Shown: one piece after another, positions 29,157 through 39,999 of the stretch
Position numbering within the stretch: the first letter of the stretch is position 1
Layout of the letters: each line of letters begins with the position of its first letter
Assembly: GCA_013176395.1 (NCBI GenBank)
Contig: JABMLP010000010.1
Span: 1,240,001 to 1,304,000 of the forward strand
DNA: 64,000 nt
Origin: Venturia oleaginea
Taxonomy: Eukaryota; Ascomycota; Dothideomycetes; Venturiales; Venturiaceae
Reading direction: 5' to 3'
Program-made: the position numbers and the translations under genes
The notes under the pieces: model-generated
The model's database searches: none
Told to the model about the DNA's origin: nothing
What the model saw: only the letters and a program-made list of their open reading frames with translations

Positions 29157-30870
29157 ATGCCTGTTCCTCGTCGCGCAAGTCATCAGGCAAACACCGAGAC
29201 TCTCAGAATAGAACTGATCGTGTAAGCAGTCCTGCGACCATTGTCGCGCGCACAAGCTTAAGTGTGAATGGCGCGACGCGATCGCGAGCTGTTCACAGTG
29301 CAAGATGAAAAACAAGCAATGCGTGATGCCTTTGTTACCAGCAAACGAGCTTCTCCCAAACTTCACCCGAGCGGATGGTCCAGGTCTTTCACTTCTTGAT
29401 CCTCAATCTATCGTCACAAGGCCTACATACAAGCCCTCAGATCAACACTTTCATGAATCAGGAACTTCGAAAAGAGATCTACCATGGGCACAATTTCCTC
29501 CGCGTCTAAACAGCTGCACGAGATCAAACTGCTTCCTTCCTCCTCCAGACGAAGGCTATAATCTAATGAGCGAATACCTACACGATTTCAACAGCGTGAT
29601 ACCGTTGTTTCACCCTGAGACCATCTACACACAAGTTCGCGCGTGTTATAGTGGCGAAGCTGAGACTCAACGTTTGTATTGGGTTTTAGCTTACGTAGTT
29701 CTTGGACTTGGGCATCGATTGCGAGCTATGAGCCTTTTCGCTACTTCTGAGGATGCATCGAACGGAGAATTTTACCTGAACAATTGCCTTGACGTGTTAC
29801 CAGACCTGTTGCTGCAAGAGCCATCTCTGCAAATCGTTCAAGCTCTGCTTGGAGTCTCGATACTCTCACAAACGTCATATTGATCCCCAAAAGCCACGCT
29901 GTTTGTGATGATGGCGACGCGCATGCTGCAGGATCTAGGTCTCAACGATGCGGATCCGGGCCAGGAGCAAGAGTCGATTGAAGGAAAGCAGGGGCTCTAT
30001 CTCTTTTGGATAGCATTTATGATGGACACCACGATGAGCCTGCGTGCAAATCGACCTGCTACTCAAAGGCTGGTGAACATTAGTGTACCACTTCCAAACT
30101 CCCGCTCTTTGGATTGGTAGGCTTTGAACATTTCTAATAATCACTGCGCAGCCTGGAAGGTGAACATCCTGACTCTAAGTTCAAGTCTGGCCCTTATTCA
30201 GGCCGAATCTCTGGACGAACTCTTTTCGGTCAGTGCTCGACGACGCCCAAACAACTTTATTTCCAGAATCTTCGATGGCGTGATGTTTAAACTTGCCGCT
30301 TGGAATAGAAGCAATCCGCTATTTGGTATGGATACTTCAAGCATGATCGCCAGAATGTATCAATCCGACATCGTCCATTCCGTGATACTGGAAGCTTCTT
30401 ATTTCGAGACGCTTTATCGCTTGCATGCAACTAAAGTCTTGGACGGCTTCACCCACCGTCTGGATGTGTTTTCACATGGCAATCTGAGAGCTGCATCTGA
30501 ACGCATCTGCTTCGATCTATTCATAGATGCACAGAGGCTGTTGAGAATGGCGGGTCTGATCACCCAGGGCGATCTTTCTGTCACTTGGTAAGTAAATTCT
30601 TCTCGCCGAGCGGTGGGATCATGAATGAACTCAAACATCCTTAGGGCATCGACCCATGCGTTGATTGCCGCTCTCTGTGTGGTCTTGGCCTGTCGTGTCC
30701 ACGCAACGGAAGCACCCAACGACACTCCTGACTTGGGCATGAATATGCAACTGTACATGTCGATCTTGGAGGCTTTGGATACTGCAGCTGTTAAAGCCAA
30801 AGAAACCGATGTTGTGTCGAGGGTCGATGTCTGCCATCAGATGTACGCACAAGTTATAGCACTCAGCTAA
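29157..30870 (+). pseudogene. Zn(II)2Cys6 fungal transcription factor, probably broken
   Basis: A complete binuclear cluster is encoded at about 29221-29330: SCDHCRAHKLKC, eight residues, then CSQCKMKNKQC. The nearest ATG (29157, MPVPRRASHQANTETLRIEL) is in a different frame and runs into a stop at 29223-29225. The cluster frame continues into a fungal_trans-like regulatory domain (DYHFN-type segment YLHDFNSVIPLFHPETIY, then LGVSILSQTSY), where TGA at 29881 interrupts it. The same frame resumes with KATLFVMMATRMLQDLGLN, meets TAG at 30118, resumes again (LALIQAESLDELFSVSA) and ends after a normal GTAAGT intron (30590 to about 30645) with WASTHALIAALCVVLACRVH. No intron was found that removes the TGA. 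Alternative: unusual splicing or assembly errors. Confidence 0.7.
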
Positions 30871-31290
30871 CCATTCCGACAATGGTGCTTGGCAAAACTC
30901 TTTGCGTGTAAGAAGTTTAATTTGTTGTCAACTCTCACCTCCTCCATGACTAGCCACTCTTGTAACCCTACTCGATGATGTCGAGCGCTCGGAATCCAGT
31001 TCCGCCACTTGTTGACTTTATCTTCAACAAGCCCTTCTTGATGTCCTCCTTCCACTGTTTCATCTCTCCCAAATCCCGGCCGATACTCGTTAAAGAACCT
31101 TGAGCCAATCCGCCTGGCTTGGTGCGAAATTTAAAGTCAGAGACCCAATTTTCTCAAACTCATCTTTCGTAACCTCGTCGAAGCCTTAGCCATCACCTCT
31201 GCTTCAGACTATGGCTTGGCTTCTTATTGTCGTCTGTGAATTAACGTACGCAGATATATTTTTCAAAATCAAGGATTCCCGACCAACTGG
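30871..31290. other. Intergenic or decayed region
   Basis: No intact gene. On the minus strand a short coherent piece (LGEMKQWKEDIKKGLLKIKS) sits near 31000-31070 but is bounded by stops and may be a gene relic. Confidence 0.3.
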
Positions 31291-31402
31291 CAGTCAGTTA
31301 GAGCAACGTCCGCAATTTTGATCTAAGCCATGGTGATATATCAATAGCTACGGATACGGCTAGACCATTCTAGAGGCTATTTATAGGAGTTCTAATTACT
31401 TA
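31291..31402. repeat. Diverged direct-repeat copy related to the MITE interior
   Basis: The block gcaacgtccgcaattttgat at 31295 recurs as gcagcgcccgcaattttgat near 31465. Both copies run on to a similar end (gttctaattactta here, gttcttattactta near 31583-31600). This suggests a second, older copy of the same family lying directly left of the element at 31403-31721. Confidence 0.55.
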
Positions 31403-31721
31403 TATTGTGGCATGTGCATCAACGTGCAGAAGAGAGGGATTTTTTAAGCGACTAAGTTTCTAACTGGAGTAAGCAGCGCCCGCAATTTTGATCTACAAGG
31501 TTATGCATTGACGGCCAAGGACTCCTATAGGTCCGCGACCGCTCCGAAGGCTTTCAAGCTATACCAACCCTTTTCAAAGAAGTTCTTATTACTTAAGTGG
31601 TAGGGATTAACTGGTCTACATATTTCAGCTAGGTTTTGCTGTGGGGCAGAGCTCCTAGAACCACTTAGTCAGTCCCTCAAAAAATCCCCCTCCTCTGCAT
31701 GTTGATGCACAAACCACAATA
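31403..31721. mobile_element. MITE-like element with about 45-bp terminal inverted repeats and TA flanks
   Basis: The left end reads ta then ttgtggcatgtgcatcaacg; the right end, complemented, reads ta then ttgtggtttgtgcatcaaca. The match continues through tgcagargagrgggattttt, with few mismatches over about 45 bp. TA dinucleotides sit at both borders, as expected for a Tc1/mariner target duplication. The 319-bp element has no ORF, so it would need a transposase supplied elsewhere. Confidence 0.75.
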
Positions 31722-31814
31722 GGTCGAAATCAATTGATCAGCATCTTTCCGCCCGGCTTCGCTGCGCGGTAGAGCTGCTGGAAAAGATGATCTAACCAGT
31801 CATCAAAGAGTGTT

Positions 31815-31860
31815 CGAATGTCCACGTTGATGCACGAACGACAATAGGCTGTTTCTCTCT
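31815..31860. mobile_element. Partial end of a related MITE
   Basis: The sequence gttgatgcacgaacgacaat next to agg resembles the right terminus of the 31403-31721 element (gttgatgcacaaaccacaat agg). A matching left end was not found, so this is a fragment or the end of a diverged copy. Confidence 0.5.
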
Positions 31861-32059
31861 CTGTTCTGACATTCTCTTTCCTTCATCAAGTTCGTACCGT
31901 CGTCCTTGCGTCTCTCGTCATTTTGTCGTGGTGTTGCCATCGTGCACCCACCCACCATGCCATGTATTTATCGCTTTACATAGACCTTTTTGCTGTGCTT
32001 GGATTTCTAGCCGTATAGGGGTTCTGTAGGCATTTGTATGGCCCTAGCGCTTACGAGGC

Positions 32060-32400
32060 CTACAGAAACCCTATATGGCAAGAAGCTTCGCCAAAAGCCC
32101 GCCAGTCGCTTGAAATTGAACTCAATTTCAAGCCAAATATTACCGATATGACTGTGTACGAAATGACTAGGATAGAGTCGAATACTACTCCTGTCATTGG
32201 TTCCTTAGATGGTGGAAGCTTTTTTATCCAATCCAATGCAATGTGTTGCCATGGTTGGTTGGGTTGGAATTTTAGCAATCTGCATTACGCCGTACGGTGC
32301 CTGCCGGTTGGCCTTGTTCCTTGAACATTCCACACAATTGCTAACCACATTCCTTACCTTCTGCCTCATTGCAGGAAAGTAATATGTTTCCTTCAACCTA
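32060..32400 (-). mobile_element. Ty3/gypsy retrotransposon remnant (integrase zinc-finger and catalytic-core start)
   Basis: Minus-strand frames encode ETYYFPAMRQKVRNVVSNCV followed by ECSRNKANRQAPYG, the second Cys pair and linker of an HHCC integrase finger. An overlapping frame then gives PWQHIALDWIKKLPPSKEPM and GVVFDSILVI, the start of the integrase core as seen in fungal gypsy elements. A frame change lies between the two parts, and the core ends after about 70 residues. No LTR, reverse transcriptase or gag was recognised nearby. Confidence 0.8.
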
Positions 32401-33043
32401 TCAAAGGTCTTCTGAGAGCTGTTACGGGGAACTCGTTTCTCAGTGTTCTCTTGTTCTGGTCCGCAGGTTTGGGTAAGGGCAATATCAGTCTGGAAGTACT
32501 TACATTAAGTGCCTCCCCTTGCTCAGGTCCTTTGGAGGTTCACTAGATCCTAGCCGTCCAATGTCTCTCCCAATTTTATTGTGGTCTAACCAACTTGATC
32601 CTCAGATCAACCCTGAACGCTTGTTGATTAGTATGAAGGTTGGGGGTGGGCTTGCTTCATGCACATATACTTGTGCTTGATTGTATCTAAGTAAAAGGTT
32701 GTTACTGTAGTAGGTTGAAGAAGCTCCTATGTGAGAAACATAACATGAGATAACCACAAAGAGAGAAAGCAAAGTCTGTCCAACGTCCTCCATATATACC
32801 CTTCTGGTTCTGGGTGCAAAGATGCATTCCCACACCTCTTGGCTCTCTTCCCACACTTCTTGGCTCTTTCCCACACATTTGCACCCCTGTATATGTGTGG
32901 GAGGCTGCCAAGATCTGTGGGGACTATGGAGACATCACGTGACTCCTGTACGTACTATTCTCTCTTAGGACTGACCCGGTTGCACCAGTTCCCTCCTGTG
33001 CGCCCAAAGGATTCCTCTCCACATCAGTCCTAACAACAACTTC
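32401..33043. other. Decayed sequence with a short tandem repeat
   Basis: Minus-strand fragments just right of 32400 may be more of the gypsy element but are too broken to name. At 32822-32877 a unit of about 20 bp (ttcccacacctcttggctct) is repeated three times with variation. No gene. Confidence 0.35.
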
Positions 33044-33732
33044 TTGTTATCCAACCATCCTCTGCAAGTCCCGCTGTCCCTGCTCTTCGGCCTTGGGGTG
33101 ATCTGTAACATCCCGTTGGACAAAGACACCATCAAACAAGTAATTAAATTGCGAACGGAGGGACTGAAAGACGTTTTCTTTACTGACTTTGCGCCGAGCC
33201 TGTTTGCCACCTTGAAATTGGATAAAAGCTTGGATAATGCCTTTGCAAACCTTTGTCGATCCAAGCGAGAGATCTCGGAAACCGTACCTCTCGATCAGGA
33301 CAGTCCACGTAAGAAGAAAATGTTGTATTGTAAAGAAGTTCAGCTAAATCTCATTGATAGTGCCCGTCTCTTGTTATAGACAAGCCTTAGAATCGCTTTC
33401 CCGATGGTTATGGAGCTTTCTCTAAAGATTTCACTGCATACATAAGAGCACACAAATTGGAGCGTGTTCTAGGTCTCCAAGTCGTTCAAGAAACGGTCAC
33501 AAACATGACGGATATTGCCTTCTCCACATGTACCATCATGGTGGAGGAAAGTGATACACAGTCTGAGTCTATCCCAACAGGATGGCGCACTATGGATGAG
33601 GGCATGAACAGTCTCACCGTCTATGAGACCCACGGAGTCGTCGATGGTGTTCACAGGCGTTTCAACGCGGGGACACCCGGAAACATACGGGAGGCAATAG
33701 ACTGCTTACAGGAGCTAGGAGTGCTGAAATGA
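33044..33732 (+). pseudogene. Two decayed ORFs of an unrecognised protein
   Basis: Frame A (33044-33379) contains IKLRTEGLKDVFFTDFAPSL and FATLKLDKSLDNAFANLC, ending near 33340-33379. Frame B (from about 33400 to 33732) reads DFTAYIRAHKLERVLGLQVV, then NMTDIAFSTCTIMVEESD, and ends EAIDCLQELGVLK. Both have protein-like composition and could be parts of one gene. A possible GTAAAG donor near 33331 leads to an acceptor at 33378, but that join meets a stop. I recognise no family. It sits in a transposon-rich island, so decay is likely. Confidence 0.35.
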
Positions 33733-34880
33733 CGTTCTGATCAAGCTTGACTGGATGAAAGGGTAATTTGAGCTACGTCGTGGCGGACGAGAGAGTGGAA
33801 TCAACGGTGTCAGAATGAGCATTTATTTAGTTGTCTGCTGTGGAAGTTGCATAATAGAGTTGTTCATCCACCGACCGCTACGTCCTCACTTCCATTTTTT
33901 TTAGCCGGATAGAGGCATGAACAGGCTCAAATGCGTCGGTACCCGACGACGGAATAAAGTCAGCGGCTGTCCCTCAGGCAGAAAATTATGCCTCGCTACC
34001 AACCATAATTATTTGTTCTCCAGCGGTAGAACTTCCAAGGCCTTGGGATAATGTACATGTCGCATTAGTGCCCGACGCAGTCTCTTCAAGGAAATGTGCA
34101 GCGGCAGCGTCTTGCGGGAAACTTAGGACTGTGTTTGGACCATCGTTGTCCACATGACCTTAGCACTTCCCTTGGGAAATGCAAGATGTGTCGTGGTCGA
34201 GCCTTATTTGATAAGTCGGTCTGGCAAGTGACCAGAAATTATGCATCTGATCTGAACGCGCAAGACTCCGTCTGCGGGAGGAAAGCAAGGTTTTACCGGG
34301 TCGTCCCGGGATGTTGCTCTCCGTTGCGTAGAAGCTTCTAGAATGCTACTGGTTGCTTTCGCCCAGTGTTGATTGATTGATTGATTGATTTTATCCTACT
34401 CGGTTGCAGCCGCTTAATCACGCAGCTATGTCCGGTTAGGAGGACTTCATCAGACAGCCGACACGTGATAGATTATATAATCCACCGCGCCCCACTTCGC
34501 CCCGTTCACTGAAACAAGACCAGCTGTCCCCTCGGTCCTCCCTCTTTTCCCTTAACCAGTATCTCCAAATGCCCGCTGGCTCTTGTAGATACTGGTTACT
34601 CTGCTAGTATATCTGTGCTATGTAGACTCAAGAGGCAATGCCTCGTGTTTCGCTATCCTTCTACCTACAGTCTCCCTCTAGTGCTCAGCTTTGTCTATCT
34701 GTTTCGCCTTATCCCTCAAGGCCAACGGGTTCCCTAAGTATGTTTCTGCTTGTGAAAGTTGCCTTGCACCAGATTCCTATGCGGCGGTGTATTTGGTTGT
34801 GTGATGCTGGAGACAATAGTAACCATCGTAGTCGTGATTTCGCTGCTTGGGTGTGATACTCCGGGTATGCCCGTAGACGA
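33733..34880. other. Gene-poor region with a (GATT)5 microsatellite
   Basis: The microsatellite is at 34371-34390. Short frames at 34096-34341 and 34638-34856 show no family signal. The stretch lies between decayed ORFs and the 353-bp tandem repeat. Confidence 0.4.
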
Positions 34881-35600
34881 GGCTGTCTGGTAGCTGCCGT
34901 ATTGTATGACGCCGATCGTGCTATAGACCTGCCGTCTTATAGTCGGAGCCTACCTGCTGCTAGTCGCTCTCCCTGCTTGCTATATCGCGCTCCTACTCTT
35001 GCCAATGCCATAACTGGGACGCAACAGTCTGGGGAGAGGCTCAAGGCTACGTCTGCTGGCTTGTAGGGAGGGGATTTGCCGCCAATAAGCTCCTTCTATA
35101 CGTCTTTACTGCTTACTGTGTTGCGCACCTACTCTTGCCAATGCCATAACTGGGACGCAACAGTTTGGGGAGAGGCTCAAGGCTCTGGACATCAGCTTGC
35201 AGCAGGACGGTTTGCGGAGACGATAGTAGATGAGGTTCTCTAGCAGCTGCCGTATCGTGTCGCACCGATTGTGTTGTAGACCTGTCGTCTTATAGTCGGA
35301 GCCTATCTGCTGCTAGTCGCTCTCCCTGCTTGCTATATCGCGCACCTACTCTTGCCACTGCCATAACTGGGACGCAACAGTCTGGGGAGAGGCTCAAGGC
35401 TACGTCTGCTAGCTTACAGAGAGGGGATTTGCCGCCAATAGGCTCCTTCTATGCGTCCTTACTACTTACTGTGTCGCGCACCTACTCTTGCCAATGCCAT
35501 AACTGGGAGGCAACAGTTTGGGGAGAGGCTCAAGGCTCTGGGCAACAGCTTGTAGCAGGACGGTTTGCCAAGACGTTGGGAGAGGTTGTCTAGTCGTTGC
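34881..35600. repeat. Tandem repeat, about 353-bp unit, two copies plus a partial third, with an internal sub-repeat
   Basis: The block cttatagtcggagcc occurs at about 34935 and 35288, setting the 353-bp period. Inside each unit a segment of about 62 bp (cctactcttgccaatgccat, then aactgggacgcaacag and tggggagaggctcaaggct) occurs twice, so four times in all, near 34990, 35127, 35345 and 35480. A third unit start is seen near 35581 (gttgtctagtcgttgc). Substitutions are scattered; no frame stays open across the whole array. Confidence 0.85.
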
Positions 35601-36074
35601 AGTGGTGTGTGGTGCCGATTGTTGCACACCGGGCGTCTGGTGTTTGAGTTGTGTTGAAGTTATTGCCGTTCTAGCGGTGACTCGTCGACTCGAAGCGTTG
35701 CAGTGTCATCTGGGGTGATGGACTAGCCGGAAGATAGTGACTAGATGGTTGCTGTTGTCTTTGGTGGACGCATCGTTCGTGTAGCTTGCTCATGTATTCG
35801 TCTGCTTGCTCTGCCGTGGCCGCGACGGCGACTCTAGAGGTATCTCATCGACGCTGAGGGACGCGCGATGGCCTCTAGAAGCCGGAGCGGCCACTGGCAG
35901 AGGTGTTTTGATGATCTTTAGATGATACTTCTGTAAATTCCAAAAATTGAGTTCTCGCTGTGTGCGCTGTTTCTTCGCCCAGTGTTGTTGCCCCTCAATC
36001 AGGAAGAAAAAAAACAGAAACATCACGTGTAACAAATCCTCTCCTATAGTGTATAATAGAATGCTTGGAATTCT
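35601..36074. other. Region between the tandem repeat and the kinase gene
   Basis: No gene seen. It must hold the 3' UTR of the leftward-reading kinase gene. A short A-rich run (gaagaaaaaaaacag) lies near 36003. Confidence 0.35.
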
Positions 36075-38576
36075 TTAAATCTGAACCTTCTGTCTTGCAA
36101 CCGCTCGATCAAACGCGTCAATCATGGGCTGGTACAGCTTGTCCGGATCGCTATATGTTCCTGTGAAGAGTGACTCCTCCCTGATGGGAAACAGAATATC
36201 CCGTAGCTTTTCAGCCAACAATATGAGGCCTTCATATACTGGAGGAAACTCCGCCATGATGCCTTTAAATGCCTTCTTGTCCATATGTCCTCTCTTCGTG
36301 TTCGCAATATCAATGTAGCTTCCCCGGTACCAGGCTCGAAGCTGGCTTGGCTTTGGCAATCCTTGACCAGTCCTTTGGAGATGGCTAATGACCACCCAGA
36401 GAAAGACGTAGAAGAGCGACTCTAGATCATGTCGGTATGTATGCGGCTTACCTTCGAGAACCTCAATAGCCATAAACTCCATAGTTCCAGTACGATACCT
36501 CGCTCCACTAGGCCCTTCATTAAGGTCTTTCGCCAGATCCAAGTCGATCAGCTTGCCTCTTGAGTCTCCTTCCTGTTTTATTTCCGTAATGATGAGGTTG
36601 TTTTCTGAAATATCGCGGTGGAGTATCCCTCCGTCGCAGTACAGGGATCTGTGGCCTTTAATAACATCGCGACATGCCTCAAGCAGTTCATCGACAGAAG
36701 CGAACTCGCGAATCGCTCGTCCAGGAGGGGAAATGACTAGACAGGAAAATATCCGATTCTCGAACGGCCCGTCGTCCTCATCAAGAGCCGTGAGACTGTT
36801 CGTGTTTGGCTCTGCTGGGCCATGCTCGCTGATGTCTCCAGCTGCATGGTCAACCTGCTTTTTAACCAGGCTTCCAATATCTGATCGTTTGCGGCTGCCC
36901 GATTTTGATCGCTTGCGACTGTTTGGGGGTCCTTCCCTCCGTTTCCGTTTCTGTCCAGAAGATGAAGCGCTGGTCAGGCTTATCCCTAGCCCTTTCGCCA
37001 GCAAGCTGCCTTGCGCTGTCGAATGGCTCAGGTTGATCGAGTCTTTCCTGGCCGATCTAAATGTTTTCGGTTTCCCAAATTGGAGTCCTTGACGGAAATT
37101 ATGTATTGTCTCTAGATCTTGATGACCAAACAGCTCTGCCACGCCCCAAACCTTTCTTTCCTTGGCCAGCTTCAAAAGTTGTCCCTCCGAATGCCTCTTG
37201 TCCGATCTCCACGCGAACTTGACCACGTATTTCCACTCTTCTGAGTCAGGCATCTTGGCTCGGTAACAGGTAGTTCCTCTGCAGACTATCGCCTTTTGAG
37301 ATGCGATAGGTTTGTCTTCCAAGTAGAGGCGTCCTTCCCTCTCCTTCCCGTCTCCTTTGAACAAAATGTATTTGCCTATCTCATCCTCTTTGATATGGGT
37401 GTTCACGCCCAGCTCTTGATCGCTCATCAGAGAATACCCGGCCACGATCTTGATAAAAAGATGTGGATACTGGTGGATGCTGAATTTCTTGCAGCTGTAT
37501 AGCCCAGATCGGTCGAACATCCACAGCTCCATGTTGGACCCTCGAACAAAGAAGCCGTGGAGGAACAGACGCGTGGGTTGGCTCGCAAATACCTCTCGTG
37601 CGTGACCGCAGAAGCTGAGCAATTCCTCTGTGTATTTTCCCCGAATTTCGCTTTGCTTTAGTTCTCCGAGGACCCGTACATCCTTCCAGTGATATGTCTT
37701 TCCGTGCTTGGAAATGTGGGAGGGAGCGAGAAAGAGGTCTGGCTTGCGCTTGCAGTCGGAGCCGATTAGCGGTAGGTCTGGAGACGCGTAATACGTGCTG
37801 CGGCCTCCTTTTAAGAATCTCTGCTGAAAGCTCCAGAACCAATTAAGAAAAGCATTCTGGGACGGAACTTGTGGATATTCTGTCCAGCGGCCATCTACGA
37901 TTCGCAGGTTCGCTTCCTGAGCGATCTGCTCCGCCTCAACTGACCACTCCTTGTCCTCGAAGTACTTGTTGTAGAAGCCTTCAGTATCCGTGTAGACGCA
38001 GCCATTTATCTCTTGGAGTATGCGCTCATCGATGTCGTCGTGTGTCTGGTCGTTGCTGGCTCGCTGGGAGGAGGAAGTGGATTTGATAGGTGTGCCGAGG
38101 ACGAGTTTGTTGAATATCGTTGGTGGTGTTGATGCCTGTCTTGCAAGAACGGCAAAGAGCGCAGCGCAAATATCTTGGTCGGATGCATGACTGTCGATGT
38201 GATCGTAGAGAGGAATAAACAATCTGCCGTCAAAGTCGCTGGATTCTATGTAGGATCCGAGGCCGAAGAGATCTCGTAATAGACTTCCAGGGCCGTTGTG
38301 GGAGGGAAGGACACGAGCAAGCGGAGCCATCTGCAAGGCGAGGACCAGTTCGAGTGCCAGATCCTTGGTGTCTAGTTCAGTTAGTAGCTATGCTCCTGAT
38401 GTATGCTCTCAGTGTGTCCTACTAGACGCCCCCACCAGCTGGGCAATACGTGATCTTTGGTCGTCGATACCAGAAATGCCCAACTCATCGCATCTTGACC
38501 CGAGGAGAAGGCGAAACTTGTCAAGTTGCGCGCCAATAGGGTGCTTTGCGATAATTTCCGCGTTGAGCGCAGCCAT
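36075..38576 (-). CDS. FunK1-type protein kinase with N-terminal PD-(D/E)XK nuclease-like module
   Basis: Exon 1 is 38576-38423 and exon 2 is 38371-36075, giving 816 residues. The intron joins LVGASN to TKDLALELVLALQM in frame. Residues about 230-355 contain KRKPDLFLAP (PD at about 262-263) and VRVLGELKQS (E-x-K at about 288-290), the spacing of a PD-(D/E)XK nuclease core. The kinase part follows: a Lys in KYVVKFAW (about 436), a basic insert rich in KRKR and RKRS (about 524-549), the catalytic loop GILHRDISENNLII (HRD about 636-638) and IDLDLAK in place of DFG. FunK1 kinases are fungal-specific and expanded in some lineages. All kinase catalytic residues needed for phosphotransfer appear present. 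Nuclease identity is an inference from motif spacing. Confidence 0.85.
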
Positions 38577-38777
38577 TGCCAACTATACAAGAAAGTAGTA
38601 GAGAGTATATCAAAGAGACGCAATGGTGTCAAGTCCGAGAGACGCTGGGGGATTTAAGGACGTGTCGAAGACGCGCAAAGCCGAAGATGTGCCGAATGCT
38701 GCTGCGCCTCCAACAATACGATATGATCCTAGTCATTCTTACACGCCACCCGGACGTCTCACATAATCATTACATTA

Positions 38778-39923
38778 TAACGTGTTTCACCACTCACTTG
38801 GCCACCCCACTCACTTGGCCACCCCACTCACTTGGCCACCCCAACCACTAAATCTCAAGTCATCGTGCGATAAACCTCCCACCAATACAGCTTTTATTAA
38901 AACAATTCTAACAATACATTCTTTACGTATTTGGGCATCGATTAATCTTATGGCCTTGAATACCGCAGCCACTACATGTTGGTAATGCTCGCTGTCGTAC
39001 GACGACTTCCTGATCTTGAACACTATCTCTAGAGCTATTTTCGCATCCCTCGACCAAGAACTGACCCTGTTGAGCTTGTAAAACGCCTCCATATGCAATA
39101 TATCGTCTACGGTACTGTTGCTTCTGTTTTCGTCGTTGGTTCTCTGTACGAAGCTTCCTATTCTCTTCTGCAAGTATTACTGCTGAATTCATTGCGACTT
39201 GACATCCTTTGATGAGTTGACCAATTGCTTGACTACTTGGGCTCTAAATTGGCGATGAAGAAGATTTCGGAAGAGCCGAGCCTGCTGCTCAAGCTGAGCT
39301 ATCGTACGAGGAGTTTCTGACGTCCACTGTGGCGCTACTCCATGGGGTGTACCTGGTGGTGAGGGCGTCTCTTCAACACGCTGAAACCACGCGTTGATTG
39401 TCGCTGGATCTTCGCATTTTGCACGCTGTGAATGGAACTTACGATTCCACTTCGTACAAAGCTCCGGCTGAGCGTTGATGAAGCGGGATACCCAGTTCCT
39501 CCCGACTAATGACGGTGGAGGATTCGTACCGCGTTTTTCGAGTAAAGCGTTTGCCATTCGTCGTACGTCGATAATTTGGGGCGGAAATCCTCGTCGATCA
39601 AGGTCTAGGATCCACTGAACCAGATTCTGCTCTTCATGTATTTGTAACTTTCTCTTTTGGTGGTTAGATTCGCTTCGTGGTTTACCACCTTGAAGACGAG
39701 ACTGAAGTGTAGATCGAGGAATATCGTACGACGCTGAGATTTGACGTTGACTTAAATTTGGATTCGTTTGAAAGCTCTGCTTCGCAAGAAGTAATCTAGC
39801 CTCTTTGCAAGCCGATCCGGGGGTCGGTGTTGACATTATCGCGATAATTGTACGTAGGGATTAGACTTTTTGGTTGGGTGGCCCAAGTGAGTGGCGTTGC
39901 CAAGTGAATGGTGAAACACGTTA
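38778..39923. mobile_element. Pogo/Fot1-like transposon A, internally deleted, with TA flanks
   Basis: Ends are inverted repeats beginning taacgtgtttcaccac at 38778 and, complemented, taacgtgtttcaccat at 39923. Both ends carry sub-terminal repeats of the cactcacttggccaccc kind; the left has three tandem copies. The 1146-bp element carries the two broken ORFs listed at 38923-39836. Border TA dinucleotides fit the superfamily. Confidence 0.85.
38923..39836 (-). pseudogene. Pogo-like transposase without DDE core (element A)
   Basis: ORF1 (39836-39189, 215 codons) opens with a psq-type helix-turn-helix (RQISASYDIPRSTLQSRLQG). A CENPB-type HTH with RNWVSRFINAQPELC follows. After ATINAWFQRVEE, where relatives continue into the DDE nuclease, the frame jumps directly to the C-terminal region (SPPGTPHGVAPQWTSE), so the catalytic core is missing. 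ORF2 (39192-38923) holds the C-terminal coiled region and a zinc knuckle (CSGCGIQGHKINRC). The alternative frame before ORF2 reads QLIKGCQVAMNSAVILAEE, showing that a one-base indel separates the two. The ATG of ORF2 overlaps the TGA of ORF1. Confidence 0.8.
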
Positions 39924-39999
39924 ACAAGCACAGGGTTCCTCAAATCTGACTGCGCAGGGCGCTCGGACCCACCATCCCATCTTTTGAACTTGAATGTAT

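Noticed and set aside
32600..33000. Solo LTR of the gypsy remnant
   Set aside because: No pair of direct repeats with TG...CA ends was found to support it.
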